64,000 bases of DNA from Rhynchonema sp. JSB1_4. Lineage: Eukaryota; Nematoda; Chromadorea; Monhysterida; Xyalidae. This document shows, piece after piece, positions 13,601-23,948 of the stretch (position 1 is the first letter of the stretch; each line of letters starts with the position of its first letter). Location of the stretch: assembly GCA_030248065.1 (NCBI GenBank), contig JASAMV010003527.1:44263-108262 (forward strand), in the 5' to 3' direction. The notes below the pieces were generated by a model that made no database searches, was not told where the DNA came from, and was given only the letters and a program-made list of their open reading frames with translations. Position numbers and translations under genes: made by a program.

Positions 13601-16600
13601 TCCAAGGTGAGAAAAGTAATATGACACCAAAAAATCATAAATTTGAGGCACAAACATCTAAAACAAATAAATAAATGAAATAGGCACCCTCACCGATACA
13701 TAGTGCACATCGGGTCCGTAGAATGTACGGAGCAGATCCAACCAATATGAATCGGGCTTTTTCAGCAGATCACGCACAATTGAGATGTCATTGAGACGTT
13801 GCTCGAAATGCGATGTATCCTCGCCGTACAGAAAGTCATCTGCATTTTTATTTTTCCTTATTGAATACACTTTTTATAGCATAAATTTTCACGTCTTGTT
13901 TTTGCTGATGAACAGGTCTATCGGTCATAAAGGTACTAATATAACAATCATCGGTTGTTGATGGCAGACAGGTCATTCTGCGTTCAAACATCAGCACCAT
14001 ACCCACCCAGTTAGCAACCAAGTCATAAATGTTCTTCAACTGAAACGGTGAGCGTATTGCACAAACATGCTCGGAACCAAATACAACGGAAACAAAAATC
14101 AAAAGTGCAGCACCAACCAATAATCATGCGACACAGTCTGGCGTGCGGTCTCTTTTCCATCGCGATCAACTTTAAATTGATGTGTTGTTTGAGGTTACGA
14201 CGTAATCTGGTCGTGTCCAGGTCCTCCTAAAACAGTGCACCAATAAAAAAGAACATGAAATCAGTTAAATTAAAGTTAAAGTTAAAGCACCCCACCTCTT
14301 CGGAGCACAACCGTTTCATCAGTTTCAAGCATTTCTCAGCGATTGTCGGCAGTTTTTCCAGTTGGGTGCCGCTAAACGTAATCGTCAGTTGACACACACG
14401 CTGGTCGACCATCCATACTGACACCTGAGATGGAAACTAATTGAAATGAAAACAAATGAAATGACAATGAATTGAAGGAAAGCCGACAAACATGACTACA
14501 ATCAGGGTCAGTAGTTTGCACAAAATGTTTCTGGAACGGTGACACAGCGCTCGATGAAATGTGATTATTCAGCAGACGCAGAGCGGTCATCGTGGGTACA
14601 TCCTGAAAAATTGTAATTTACAGCCTCTTTGGACAAAAAAAATTATTTTTCCAAAACATATGTAGTAAACAACCACCCACCGTATTCTTCGGTCCGAGCC
14701 ACGACAATATCACTTCGCCGGCACTTTCATCATCGCTCGGACAAGCGATTGTGTTGTGGGAAGTTTTGGTCAAATCCGGGATCGGGGTCATGAACGGACG
14801 TTGCCAGGGCGTGGATAGGTCCTGCGAAGGTTTGGACACAAATGAGGAATCGAAAACTTCAGTTGCAGTTGCAGATGAAAAAACCTTTTTTCCTGAAAGC
14901 TAAAACAATGGTTTGTTTCCAGAGGCCAAAATAACGAACCGATATTATTCCGGGCACTGGAAAAATATCGAAAATTTGGAAAGTCGCGAGGTCAGTTTCT
15001 CAAATCATGCAAAAACACCATTTTATATTTTGGTCGACTGGTCCATAATGCAGGGTTTTTTTAGTAATTTTCGTTATTCGTCATTGACACGGATTCGGCG
15101 CAAGTTTTGTTCGTCATGTCATGATAAAATTTTGTTCGACACTTTTGACGAAAACCACTGAATCAGCCAAGAAAACAAACAAATAAAGCACTTAAAACGC
15201 TTTGTCTTCACTTCTTCAAGTTGAAAACATGGGTGTTATCCCGTTTTTTGCTTCTGTACATTGCTGCAGAATAGATATAACGGACGGCGCAAGAAACAAG
15301 CTCTCTTAGCTTGATCGTCTGTCAATCTGCCGTTGACATCTTGGGTTACAAACTATAAAGGCCTAACTATACTTCGTTCTCTCAGAGAACAAAGAACAAA
15401 TTCTCGCGCGCTGATTGGCTGTTGAACATACGTGGACCAATCAGCGCGCGAGAATTTGTTCTTTGTTCTCTGAGAGAACGAAGTATAGTTAGGCCTTAAT
15501 AGCGCGTAAATTGTTTGGCTTAAAAAAGTGCACTTTGCTGCAGTGCAACTTCGATGAAATTACGTTTGTCGCGACGACCAGGTGGCGAACAGCTTGCAAC
15601 TTTTGTTCGTCACGGACAACTTTTATTCGTCAATGACGACTAAAAACCCTGCCAGCATGACTTTTTGCTCATGAAGCAATTGCAGACCACATTTTGCTCA
15701 AATGTACAACGTACCACATTTGAACAGGCGACTAACGTTTAGCCTGAAAAAATATGGGGAAAAAACGGTTTTCTCAATAAATATATTTTACTGCGAAAAT
15801 TGCGAAACCATAATGCAACATTGGGAAATAAAGCACGTCTGCTGCTCTGCCAGACTTTTGATGTTTCAGAAACACATGCGACGGATGTGGACGTCGGTGA
15901 CAGGAGCAACATAAAGCTTGCTTAAAAAATGCAAAAACGAAGCATTCCAACATTTTACATCAGAAAGACCTCCTCCCGAACAATCGCCAAACCTTCCGTG
16001 ACGCATCCATTGTGTCTTCAAATTTAGCAATGGTGTTCAATAAAGTCTCGTGATCAATTTCACCAGCGACGACCATGCACGTGTTGCGAGGGTGGTAGAA
16101 TGTGGAGTGGAAATTGCGCACCTAAAGTATAATTTGCAAAATCCGTACGTTCCAGAATAGAACAGGAAAGGCTTATTTATTATGTTTGAGTTGTTGCTGA
16201 AATTACGGAGTTCCGAAACCAAATGCGCGGCCGTTCCAACTGAAACATCACTGATTGTTATTCACACTCACCGCTTCGTTACTGCACGTTGTGCGCAACT
16301 CCAATAAACGTCCGCCGATATCGTAACGGTAGCCGGATTCCGGTGGATAAATTTGGTCTCTGATCCACTGATGTGTGATGCGGGTCAGATCCTGACGCAA
16401 TTCCCGCAATTATCCGAATAGCGTTAGCACTTTGAACAAAACAAAAACACAGTGTTGAAAGATCGTACATTTTCGAACTCTTGCATTTCCGAGTAGACCA
16501 CACCAGAATCCTGACCCTCGCCGTTGATATGGTAGACTTCAGTCGTGAATTGGTCATTCTGCAAACAATTTTAATAAATTGGTATTTAGTCGTCAAACGA

Positions 16601-19600
16601 CTTCCAAAATAATTTATCGAAGCTCACGCCTCACGGTAAGCATCGGATGAAAAATATGATCGAGATAAACGGGCAGCAGTTTGAGAAATCCCTCCGATCC
16701 GGCCGTGAACACAACGTAATGCGTGCAGTCAGTACCGGTGCATGCGTTTGTGCCTGACGCAAAACAACGATTGGCCGCCATGTCCAGACATCCCTGAAGA
16801 AAATATTCAAATGTTCGCGAAAAATCAAATCGAGCACGTAGGCGGAGTCCGTCATTTTTCTGTGGCCGCATTTTGTGATAGAGCTGGCGCACAAATTTCG
16901 ACCAACGTAACAGTTGTTCCTACAAACACATTTGGGTAGGAAACAGGCCATGGCGCCACCCTTGGCCGAAAAGCGGGCGTCCGTCGCCCCCTTTGAGAAA
17001 GCTGAACACTGACTGCTGTTCGAATCACGAGAAAAACCGCAGGATTTTTATTCCTGGGCCCAGTCCACAGAAGCCGATTACATACACAGATACGAGTAAA
17101 CGCCAAAAACCTGGTAGTGCAATTTCAGGGCGAGACTATAAAGCCCCGGTGAAACCTCACGCATGCACAGTACATTTACCACTGTGCCAATAAGGTTACC
17201 GCGGACCACAAGCCACTCCCGTGTATGAATGTATATGTAACCGGTTTCTGTGGACCGTGCCCTGCAGACCTCAATTGTCCAAAAAAGCGCATGCAGCACA
17301 TGTGCTCATTTTTTCAGAGATCGCGAGGGCAAAAAACATCAGTGTTCGCGCGCGCTGGTGTCAAATTTAAGTTTTTGGATGAAAACAAGTCCAGCATTCA
17401 ACAACCACCAGGTAAAAATAGTTTTCGAGAATTAAATAAGTACTACCTAGGTAAAAACAACTTTTCACCGATGGCGCGCCCTTAAATTCGGACCTACATA
17501 TAACTGCGCTACGCCCCTGATAAGCAACTTTTACGCTTGTCGAACTTAATTCGTCAACTCTATGACAAGAAACGGGTATAGCGAAATTCACAGACTCCGC
17601 CTCCGTCCACGGATGCACCGGATGACAAAAGCTGATGCGACCGAAAGTTTTTTTCTGAAGAATTGTCCTGATAATTTACTGACAAGTTGGCTGCGTTGAC
17701 GACAAGATGACAACCAAAACGGCCTGTCATTAACCGTGTCGCTCTATTGCGAGGACTGTCTTGTCCCATTGCTGAAATGAAACGATTATTTCAACTGTGA
17801 TGACAGGATCATCCAACCTTCCACGGATATCTCTTGCTGCCCATAAACACCAAGTGTTCGAGCGTGTGCGGTAGACCATCGTCAGTCTTGGCCTCTGTCG
17901 CTGAAAACACAAAACAGCGACACCACGTGTCGTGAAGTTATCCTAAGGGTATTGCACCATAAGGAGCTAAACCACGCGCGTTGGGTATAATACCTCGAAT
18001 CGGGCGTCAAAAGTTGTTGCTCTTTGCGTGTCACACGAACTTTGATTAATTTGCCCAAAAACCCACCCACTTTCCTACGCTTATACCGGCCCCGCCGCTA
18101 TTGTTTTTTCGGTTTTCGACTACGTGTTTTTGTTCATATCGTTAGTTGGTACCGAGAGATCAAGAACGTTAATAATCTTGACGAACTTGACCAAAGTGGC
18201 TATTACCCACCGAAATCGATCCGCAAACATGGCCTATCGGGAACAAAACTGTCCGACATTGACGCACATCTGCACATGATAATCAGGATTTAAATGCAGT
18301 TTACGGGTGAGTGGCAGGCGTGATGTTAACGACCGACACATGCGCCACCGGACACAATTTCTAAAATTTTTGAATTCGCTTCCTCCGCTCTGATTTTTGA
18401 ATTTGGAATCTGAGAGAATCCGACAGTCACTGAACGAGGGAATCATTAGATTGCCGTTAAAGTTCTCGAGTGTCCACCATCTCCGTCCAACATTCTCGAA
18501 ACTTATTGTACCTCCATCCACCATTCTCGAAACTTGTGTTGGTGAAAAGCTTTTAGAGACAGTTGGTCTACATGGCGACGGTGTGGACTGGGTATAAACT
18601 ATTGAAGCGCCATCGACCATTCGCAAAAGTTGTCCAAAAAAACCATCCCTGTCCAATCCAAACCTGTATCTCCGCACCATCTCCGTCCACCATTTCGAAA
18701 GTTGTCGCATGTCCACCATCCCTGTCCACCACGATAATGAGCATTAAAGCTTCGAAGTTTGGCCCACTCTCTCCGCTGGATCATTTTTATCTTCTCTTTC
18801 AAATTACCGCCCTTGAAATTTTAGGCAAATCCTGTGTCGGCTATGTGTTCCTGTGTCGGTCGTTAACATCGTCCCAATTTCCAGTAATACACGTGTTTAT
18901 AGGCAGGACGATGCGGATGACCGACACAAAGACACATGACCGACACAGCATTTCCCTGAAATTTCAAGGGCGGTAATTTGAAAAAGAAATTAAAAAATCA
19001 TCAAGCGGAGGGAGTGGGTCAAAGTTGGAGATTCAAGATTTAATGTACATTATCGCGGTGGACAGAGATGGTGGACATTCGGCAACTTTTGCGAATGGTC
19101 GACGGAGATGGCGCCTCAAAAATTTATACCCAGTCCACAGCGTCGCCATGTAGACCAACTGTCTCCAAGAGCTTTTCACCAAAACAAGTTTTAAGAATGG
19201 TGTACGGAGATACAAGTTTCGAGAATGTTGGACGGAGATGGTGGACATTCGCGAACTTTACCGCTAACCTGATGATTCACTAGTTCCGTGCCACTCGGAT
19301 ACAAGCCAACTTGAAACAAAACAAATCTGAGGGGAGGAACGAGAAACTTTTCGAAAATGTGTCCGGTCCAGCATGTGTCGGTCAACAGCGTCACGCGATA
19401 GTCAGCGATGAGCATTGGTCTCGCAACCATCCTTGCATATCACGGTTACGGTATTTGGAGGCTGCCTGATCACCTCCCGTGGACTGCCTTTATTTGCTGA
19501 CCAGAGCAGAGCGTGACAGACCAGTGTCAAATAATAAGAATGATAAGTGACCGAGTCAACCAAAAATTCACGGCACCACAACCAGGGTTGGGCAAAAAAC

Positions 19601-20239
19601 GTTTTTTTTCCAAAAAAATCGTTTTTTTTTAAAAACGTTCTTTTTTAAAAAAAACGTTTTTTTAAACGCCCAGATGACCAAAATATGCCACCAAAAAAAT
19701 TGGAAAACGCTGATGTTGGGAAGAAAACGTGGTTAAATGAAGTAATTCTATGTGTTGTGAGGCAAAATAAACGGGTTTCAACCCTTTTCTAGCGAGTTGT
19801 AAAGATCCCATATCAGACCCGCATCATGAGACCAACTTTGGCCGGAGTCATCATTGAAAGTCAAACTCCGTATATCGACGTGTCTCGACAAAGTAAAAAT
19901 TGGTCGAAAATTTTTTGAAAAAATTGATTTTCGTTGAAAATCAGGGTACTTTCCCTGAAAAATCAGGGAAAATCAAGAAAATTCAGGATTTAAAAAAAAC
20001 GAAAAACGACCCAGGCGTTTTTTTAAAACGTCGTTTTTTAAAAAAAAACGCCGTCGTTTTTTTTGCCCAACCCTGACCACAAGTAAAGTAAACCAACCTA
20101 AACAAATGAATCCAGTCACCACGGGTCCTTCGACATCAACGACGGCCACCGACAACCCGGTGCGTTCCGACCTAAACTTGACAACATCGTACATTCCATT
20201 GGCACGACTGCGTGCGATCACACGGAATGATTGAGACAT
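1607..20239 (-). CDS. M16 zinc metalloprotease, C05D11.1/SDD3-like, copy 1 (21 exons)
   Basis: Insulinase-family (M16) peptidase of the C05D11.1/SDD3 branch, about 1,004 residues, close to the usual length. Exons (minus): 20239-20098, 17900-17818, 16793-16635, 16558-16469, 16391-16272, 16121-15993, 14821-14681, 14602-14492, 14424-14296, 14226-14118, 13839-13694, 13288-13142, 12535-12353, 12060-11842, 11589-11409, 11190-11105, 11037-10765, 10495-10385, 10228-10115, 2149-1989, 1787-1607. All internal junctions keep phase. The start MSQSFRV is shared with copy 2. Exon 2 carries HTLEH, the inverted zinc motif HXXEH; exon 3 has ANRCFASGTNA and AGSEGF typical of the family; exons 18-19 read HTDYPALLV and GLAYG. 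The junction after exon 16 uses a GC donor. A TTTTCAG about 55 bases before the ATG could accept a spliced leader. The last exon runs to a stop after FKK; a further C-terminal exon is possible. The family is thought to degrade peptides; substrate and location are not shown here. Confidence 0.9.
2207..2475. mobile_element. Truncated hAT-like element remnant
   Basis: The stretch ends with CTCCTACGCCACTG, the inverse of the CAGTGGCG-type terminus seen on other elements here. Its interior phrases CAGTGCTTGTTCCATTT and CAGTGCTCGTTCAAAATT resemble the interior of the element near 28.84-29.23 kb (AGTGCTGGTCCCATTTTT). No matching left terminus or target duplication is seen, so it is probably a fragment. 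It sits in intron 19 of the copy 1 metalloprotease. Confidence 0.4.
2640..3060. repeat. Upstream repeat of the nested gene, also at the window's right edge
   Basis: About 400 bp is collinear with 63530-63935. Shared landmarks in order are TGAAACATCA, GTGTTAAAA with CGGGGGT and CTGGCGTG, CAAAACGCTGAAAA, TTTTTC then CAGCCACCCGA, and ATCGCTTCTATCGCGAGAAA. It lies just upstream of the nested plus-strand gene, so it may be that gene's promoter region or the left part of a larger mobile unit. An open frame from 2761 is not conserved in the other copy and is not called coding. Confidence 0.7.
3400..4000. repeat. GGCCCGGCC-rich repeat cluster
   Basis: GC-rich sequence built from variants of GGGCCGGGCC in both orientations. 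It contains an inverted pair: CAGAGGTCGCAATCGGG at 3622 and its near-inverse ending CGACCTCTG at about 3747, which resembles a very short hAT-type MITE. Related GC-rich blocks, with the phrase CGGGCCGGAGATTTGG, occur at about 4320-4530 and 63000-63060, and a complete element with the same kind of ends lies at 32493-32844. The open frames here on both strands are products of composition. Confidence 0.65.
4597..7126 (+). CDS. Nested gene: unknown basic, Cys-rich (zinc-finger-like) protein, 5' end not found
   Basis: Not recognised. An exon chain reads from 4597 to a stop at 7126 inside intron 19 of the opposite-strand metalloprotease. Exons: 4597-4707, 5030-5146, 5255-5368, 5478-5582 (or to 5596 in another frame), 5687-5779, 6025-6114, 6200-6289, 6363-6518, 6738-6924, 6957-7126. 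All but the alternative fourth exon join in phase, giving about 410 codons. The first half is Lys/Arg/Thr-rich; three of its first four exons start with NRRQD or YRQDD, as if exon-duplicated. The middle is acidic and Ser-rich. The last three exons are Cys/His-rich: CGVFGCKKAC, then VCVDHH, then CGGC with CDNHTHK, then CRNCHK. This suggests zinc-binding fingers and possibly nucleic-acid binding (inference). A hydrophobic frame at 3055-3177 ending in a GTAAGT donor could be an upstream exon. It may be the cargo of a mobile unit. Confidence 0.55.
7200..8035. other. A/T-rich spacer inside intron 19, no gene
   Basis: Sequence downstream of the nested gene with short A/T-rich runs and no exon-like frames. 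The phrase TATAAAATTTTATATC near 7419 is a small palindrome. Nothing else is supported. Confidence 0.4.
8036..8430. repeat. Direct duplication of about 180 bp
   Basis: Two direct units: about 8075-8225 and about 8285-8425. Both contain GCAGTGGCTGA, GTGAATGGGAAG, GTAGGTGACAATTAA and GGAGTGTGCGTGGCAA in the same order. The second abuts the left terminus of the TIR element at 8451. No coding signal. Confidence 0.75.
8451..9946. mobile_element. TIR DNA transposon, non-autonomous, 209-bp inverted ends, TA flanks
   Basis: Bases 8451-8659 are the near-perfect inverse of 9738-9946. The outer ends read GGAAAAAAGAGCC and GGCTCTTTTTTCC, each flanked by TA (8449-8450 and 9947-9948), as expected of a TA-targeting element of the Tc1/mariner type. 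The 1.08 kb interior has an A/T homopolymer tract at 8695-8790 and no transposase-like frame, so it would depend on another element for movement. It lies in intron 19 of metalloprotease copy 1; the corresponding 302-bp intron of copy 2 lacks it, so insertion probably followed the gene duplication. Confidence 0.85.
13290..13560. repeat. GGGAAATTTCCCG-rich intronic repeat, shared by both gene copies
   Basis: Intron 11 of metalloprotease copy 1 carries multiple GGGAAAT/TTTCCCG words ending in TTCCCGCGCGAGCC. The right part (from AGAATTTTGAATGACGGG) also occurs in intron 11 of copy 2 at about 27950-28082, so this portion predates the duplication. In copy 2 the left part is missing. Confidence 0.65.
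15358..15497. mobile_element. Perfect 61-bp hairpin (foldback MITE)
   Basis: 15358-15418 is the exact inverse of 15437-15497, separated by 18 bases. The ends are AAGGCCTAACTATACTTC and its inverse. It sits in intron 6 of metalloprotease copy 1 and is absent from the same intron of copy 2, where a tRNA-like sequence lies instead. Perfect arms imply recent insertion. Confidence 0.85.
18310..19402. mobile_element. Long inverted-repeat element, arms about 450-500 bp
   Basis: The left arm (about 18310-18830) and right arm (about 18955-19402) are imperfect inverses. Landmarks: GACCGACACATG near 18342 against CATGTGTCGGTC near 19371; TTACCGCCCTTGAAATTT near 18805 against AAATTTCAAGGGCGGTAA near 18960. 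The arms are full of GGAGATGGTGGACATTC-type words. It lies in intron 1 of metalloprotease copy 1. The long frames on both strands (161 and 137 residues) arise from this palindrome and are not called genes. Confidence 0.75.
19583..20075. mobile_element. hAT-type MITE with 8-bp target duplication
   Basis: The left end CAGGGTTGGGCAAAAAACG is matched by the right end TTTTTTTTGCCCAACCCTG. Flanks are ACCACAAC (19575-19582) and ACCACAAG (20076-20083), an 8-bp duplication with one change. End sequence and duplication length fit the hAT superfamily. The interior is A/T-rich and non-coding. It is in intron 1 of metalloprotease copy 1, within 25 bp of the exon 1 donor. Confidence 0.88.
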
Positions 20240-20703
20240 TGCTGCGTAACGATTCACAATTTTGTTATTTTGTGTTGGCGGTCACGAAGATTGATGACTG
20301 AAAAGAAAAAGGGATATCAGTGGAGCTCGCCCACAGTGGCAGTTCAGCTATACATATGTAAGAAATCTCATCTTCCTCCTCATAGCCAATAAAATGAGAA
20401 AAAAGAGAAATTCCGAATTCACTCTTCAGATTTTTCGAAAATAATCCTAATTTTGCTGTCAAGTTAAGAGCAAACGACAAAGGTCAAAGTCTTATTAATT
20501 TCGCCGATTGACCAATAACAACGGTTAAAATTCGGATTTTATTCAATTTGGCATAAAATGGCTTTTCGGGACGTCTCTGACGAGCGCCCACCCTGAGAGT
20601 CAAAATGCATAACTGTGAGTCGGAGTCAGACGTTTAGGGCCGAAGCTCGCAGTTACAGCAAGTGTTCCATAATACAGATCTTATTTTTTTCAATTTTGCA
20701 GTA

Positions 20704-20913
20704 ATGTCCGGTCGGGGCGGTCGCAATGGTGGTGGTGGTGGTCGCGGGAGCCAACAGGCCGGTCGCGGTGGTCAAAAACGAAATCATCCTAACGAAACTG
20801 GACGCTGCGCTGCGAATCAGGTATTTTGAGCAAAAAGACGGTATTGCGTATTTCAGCTCCTTTTGGCATCAGGCTTCGGACTACAGTCAAGCTTAGGCTC
20901 ACAGTTGCCGTAA
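20704..20913 (+). CDS. Possible small RGG-rich protein, two exons
   Basis: A TTTTGCAG acceptor is followed at once by TAATG, a layout typical of a nematode spliced-leader site. The frame from ATG 20704 begins MSGRGGRNGGGGGRG and stays open to CAG 20820. A 36-base GT-AG intron then leads to LLLASGFGLQSS and a stop near 20913, about 57 residues in all. Alternatively the second exon leaves at CC|GTAAAA and joins later exons, for example the CX2C-bearing NMCPTCSAPY stretch near 21114. RGG-rich segments often bind RNA (family knowledge). It is divergent from metalloprotease copy 1, ATG to ATG about 465 bp. Function unknown. Confidence 0.4.
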
Positions 20914-21019
20914 AAACTTTTTTGACGCCTTCGAAACAAGGTGTGGAAAAACAGGCCGACCGAAGGTCTGTTCCAAAAGTCGGCAATTTTTTTGGAATAA
21001 GAAGGGACAAATTTTTATA

Positions 21020-21900
21020 AAGCCATTACCTATCATTGCAAAAGCCGTCGCACTTGCTGGTATTGGTATCAATAGCAGAACATAATAACCATTATAAAAC
21101 TCTTGCGTGGTGTCAGCAACACACAAAACATGTGCCCAACATGCAGCGCACCGTATTTAGGTTTGTTAGAACCATATATTGGAAACCAACTTTGTGGATT
21201 TCAAGTGCAAAAGGTTCGGGGCTATGTATGGGGGGTTTCTCTTCTTTTGTTGAGGTCCGTTAAGGGGCTTCTACTTATGGGAAGCTTCCATGAATGGGGA
21301 TGCTTCTAATACCGATAATACGGTGGGAGTTCGTGGGCCCGGAGGTGAAGATAGCGGACCTTCCACATATTTCGCTTATATTCCGATAGTGGTGTTTGGA
21401 AGTCTATGATCAATCTAATTCGCCATATTTCATCACCGTCTGGCACCTTCAATAACAACCTATGATCTACCGACTAGTCAAGCAAGTTTCAATAGCTACA
21501 CCCACCGTTTATATGACTAAACTATTGTGACTTAACATAATCCGTATATACTCTATTGTAAGTGAATCACCTACATGTCTAGGCCAGTGAACGTGCCCAC
21601 TCGATTGAACTACTGTATAACCGAGCTACTTTGTGCCAATCTCAAGTTATGGTACTAAAGACATAAAAACAAAGCTCGCACACCTCCATGAATGGCTTGA
21701 AACACGATTTCCTGCAATGTGATCAGCACCAACAAGAAGCGCCTTCATGTTTATTCAAGGCAACTTGTAGATGGACGCAGCATATGATTACAGTCTTCAA
21801 GACCGAATAGTCATTGTTATCGAATACATACTGCATGCATATAACACAACATAAGAGTTCTGTCGTGTCGACAAAACCATATTCCACACAATTTCAGCGA
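21020..21900. other. Intergenic, weak exon candidates only
   Basis: Apart from a possible CX2C exon near 21100-21165 (MCPTCSAPY, ending at a TTTAG|GTTTG boundary), nothing supported is visible. It could be the continuation of the RGG gene, or decayed sequence. Confidence 0.3.
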
Positions 21901-21922
21901 TTCAACAATCCAAATTACTCAT

Positions 21923-22017
21923 CCCACACAATGTAAGCGGATTAGCGGGTCTCGTGCGCCATGCTGGAGCACGTGAGCCTAATCCGCTAATGCACTAATC
22001 GGCTTGCATTGTGTGGG
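21923..22017. mobile_element. Tiny TIR element, GCGGATTAGCGGG family
   Basis: Ends CCCACACAATGTAAGC and GCATTGTGTGGG are inverted. The interior has GCGGATTAGCGGG and CCTAATCCGC. Related sequences with GCGGGTTAGCGGG lie at 22620-22765 and 23785-23925, one with ACATTGTGAGA on both sides. This appears to be one family of very small palindromic elements clustered 3' of metalloprotease copy 2. Confidence 0.65.
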
Positions 22018-22619
22018 AGGCCTTAGTGTGTAAAACCGCCATGTGTCCTCGAATTGGTGTCACAATTGCAATTAAGCAAGAAATTGCATACCTAAGTGAA
22101 CGCTTGCAACAGAAGTTACAGCAGTGCAAACTTCATTATGTAACAATTGAATTTTCTCAACGAAAGCTTGTCTCACTCATTCTAACGTCATTGGCATGGA
22201 TCAATCGCAGTAACTAGAATAATACTGAGCAACAGAAGCAACAATATAAAACAATTATAAACCTAACCAGTGATAAACACAATCACTAGAAATCGAACCT
22301 CGAATGTTCTTGAGCAGCGGTCAGATTGAAATCGGTGAAATTGATGTTGAATCTAAAATGGCAAGGCAATCTGTGAGCCACCAAATAAATAATCTGCAGT
22401 CCCCAGTGTGTAGGTGGCCATGATAACAAGCGCATTGAAGCAAATAACACTAATTATGGTAGCATAATCGAGGAGACCTACGATTTATAATCACTGAAAA
22501 GAATATTGATTGTTCAGCATGATCATTAAAAAGGATAACGGCAAATTGTAGACCAAAACAATGTTCAGATAGATATACAGTAAGATCTTTAACTTATATA
22601 GGTTTTCACAAATGGTAAG

Positions 22620-22765
22620 ACCGGTCTCACATAGCACGCGGGTTAGCGGGTTGCGGGTTAACGGGCGAGCGAAATTTCCCGCCCGCTAACCCGCTAATCC
22701 GCTCCCGCGTGTGCTCTCACAATGTCATGTAAATTCGCGGGTTAGCGGGTCCGCTAATCCGCTTT
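22620..22765. repeat. GCGGGTTAGCGGG palindromic repeats
   Basis: Several forward and inverted copies of GCGGGTTAGCGGG and CCCGCTAACCCGC, with phrases TCTCACATAGC and GCTCTCACAATG near the edges. It resembles the elements at 21923-22017 and 23785-23925. No coding potential. Confidence 0.6.
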
Positions 22766-23784
22766 TTACGATTAGGACTGGTTCTAATTTTTTGCGGGTT
22801 ACCAATGGAGGCGCATGTTCAGAAGATTATAATTTGTTCCCAAAACATTATCAGAGCATTAAAATGTGCTGCCAAAGGTAATCAAACATGCGGCTTTCAT
22901 TGAAGATATTTTTGTAACCGATGGACGCTTAGACGCAGTCTTTCCTGTCATTATCTATCAATTTCCGTGTCCAGGTTTGACCGATGAATGATTATCAGCA
23001 CATTTCTAAAAATTTATTATGATAATAAGCAAAAGAACGGAAGTTGCCGTTGTAGAACTGAAGAACCTTGATACAGCAAGGTGGAACTGCGCGTAATGCT
23101 GCGGCTGCTTATGTTTCTGTGTGTCATATTATACCAAACTTTGAAGAGCTGCATTAGTGGTTTACTGCAAGGAACTAAGCGTCTCTTAACAAAAAGTACT
23201 TTCAAGGTAACACGGTAGTATGTACAGTCTACCCTTTTTATAGTGACGCGATCATCACATGAGCTTCCGTTAACTTGCATTCGCTATGCAGAGCAGTAAT
23301 CTGGAGGTTAACGGCAAATTAGGGCCCAAACTGTCGTTCACTACAGATTCACTATGTGGAGGTTCACTATAGAGAAGATCGACTGTACCTGCATGTACAG
23401 TACATGGGTAGATTTGTATTGTGACAGGTACTGGTAGATATGGCAAGGTACAGTATCAGAGGCACGGCCGGTACTGTGCCTGTGGAACTTTATCCGACAA
23501 CATGGCGGAGGGGCGTTATTCTGTGTTTTGTGTCGGGAGCCGGGCGATTGGACAAAGCCGGTTTGGGCAAGACCATTTTGAGCAAGTGAAAAAGAGCAGA
23601 GCCCGTGCGCTTTTGTGTCATCCTCTGTTGTTCTGGGTGGCAAACTGTTCCACAAAGTACATACCATACTTAAGTACTTGTAGTTCCAGAGACATTGGGC
23701 AAGCGGATAAATAAGATAAATACTGGTAAATGAAAGGAAATGGATGACCTAAAGTTTCACCCGCATTTCTGCCTCCGCGTACAT

Positions 23785-23925
23785 TGTGAGATCAACTGCG
23801 GGTTGCGGATTAGCGGGTGGCTTATAGGCAGACCCGCTAATCCGCTTTTCCATGTGAGAGCAAAAGCGGGCGTGAAAAGCGGGTCCGCTAATCCGCAACC
23901 CGCTAACCCGCTACATTGTGAGACC
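23785..23925. repeat. GCGGGTTAGCGGG palindromic repeat, flanked by ACATTGTGAGA
   Basis: The stretch runs from GCGGGTTGCGGATTAGCGGG to its inverse CGCTAATCCGCAACCCGC and is bracketed by TACATTGTGAGA in direct orientation on both sides. Same family as the two preceding repeats. Confidence 0.6.
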
Positions 23926-23948
23926 GTCCAGTACACTGCGGTGCACCA

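Noticed and set aside
13848..14120. Conserved frame with LKNIYDLVANWVG next to exon 10, present near both gene copies
   Set aside because: Exon 10 ends in phase 1 and joins exon 11 (DDFLYG or GDFLYG) exactly; the frame lies in the intron, is out of phase, and is preceded by an in-frame stop in copy 2.
18234..18719. 161-residue frame, minus strand, and 137-residue frame, plus strand
   Set aside because: Both derive from a long inverted-repeat element; matching frames appear on both arms.
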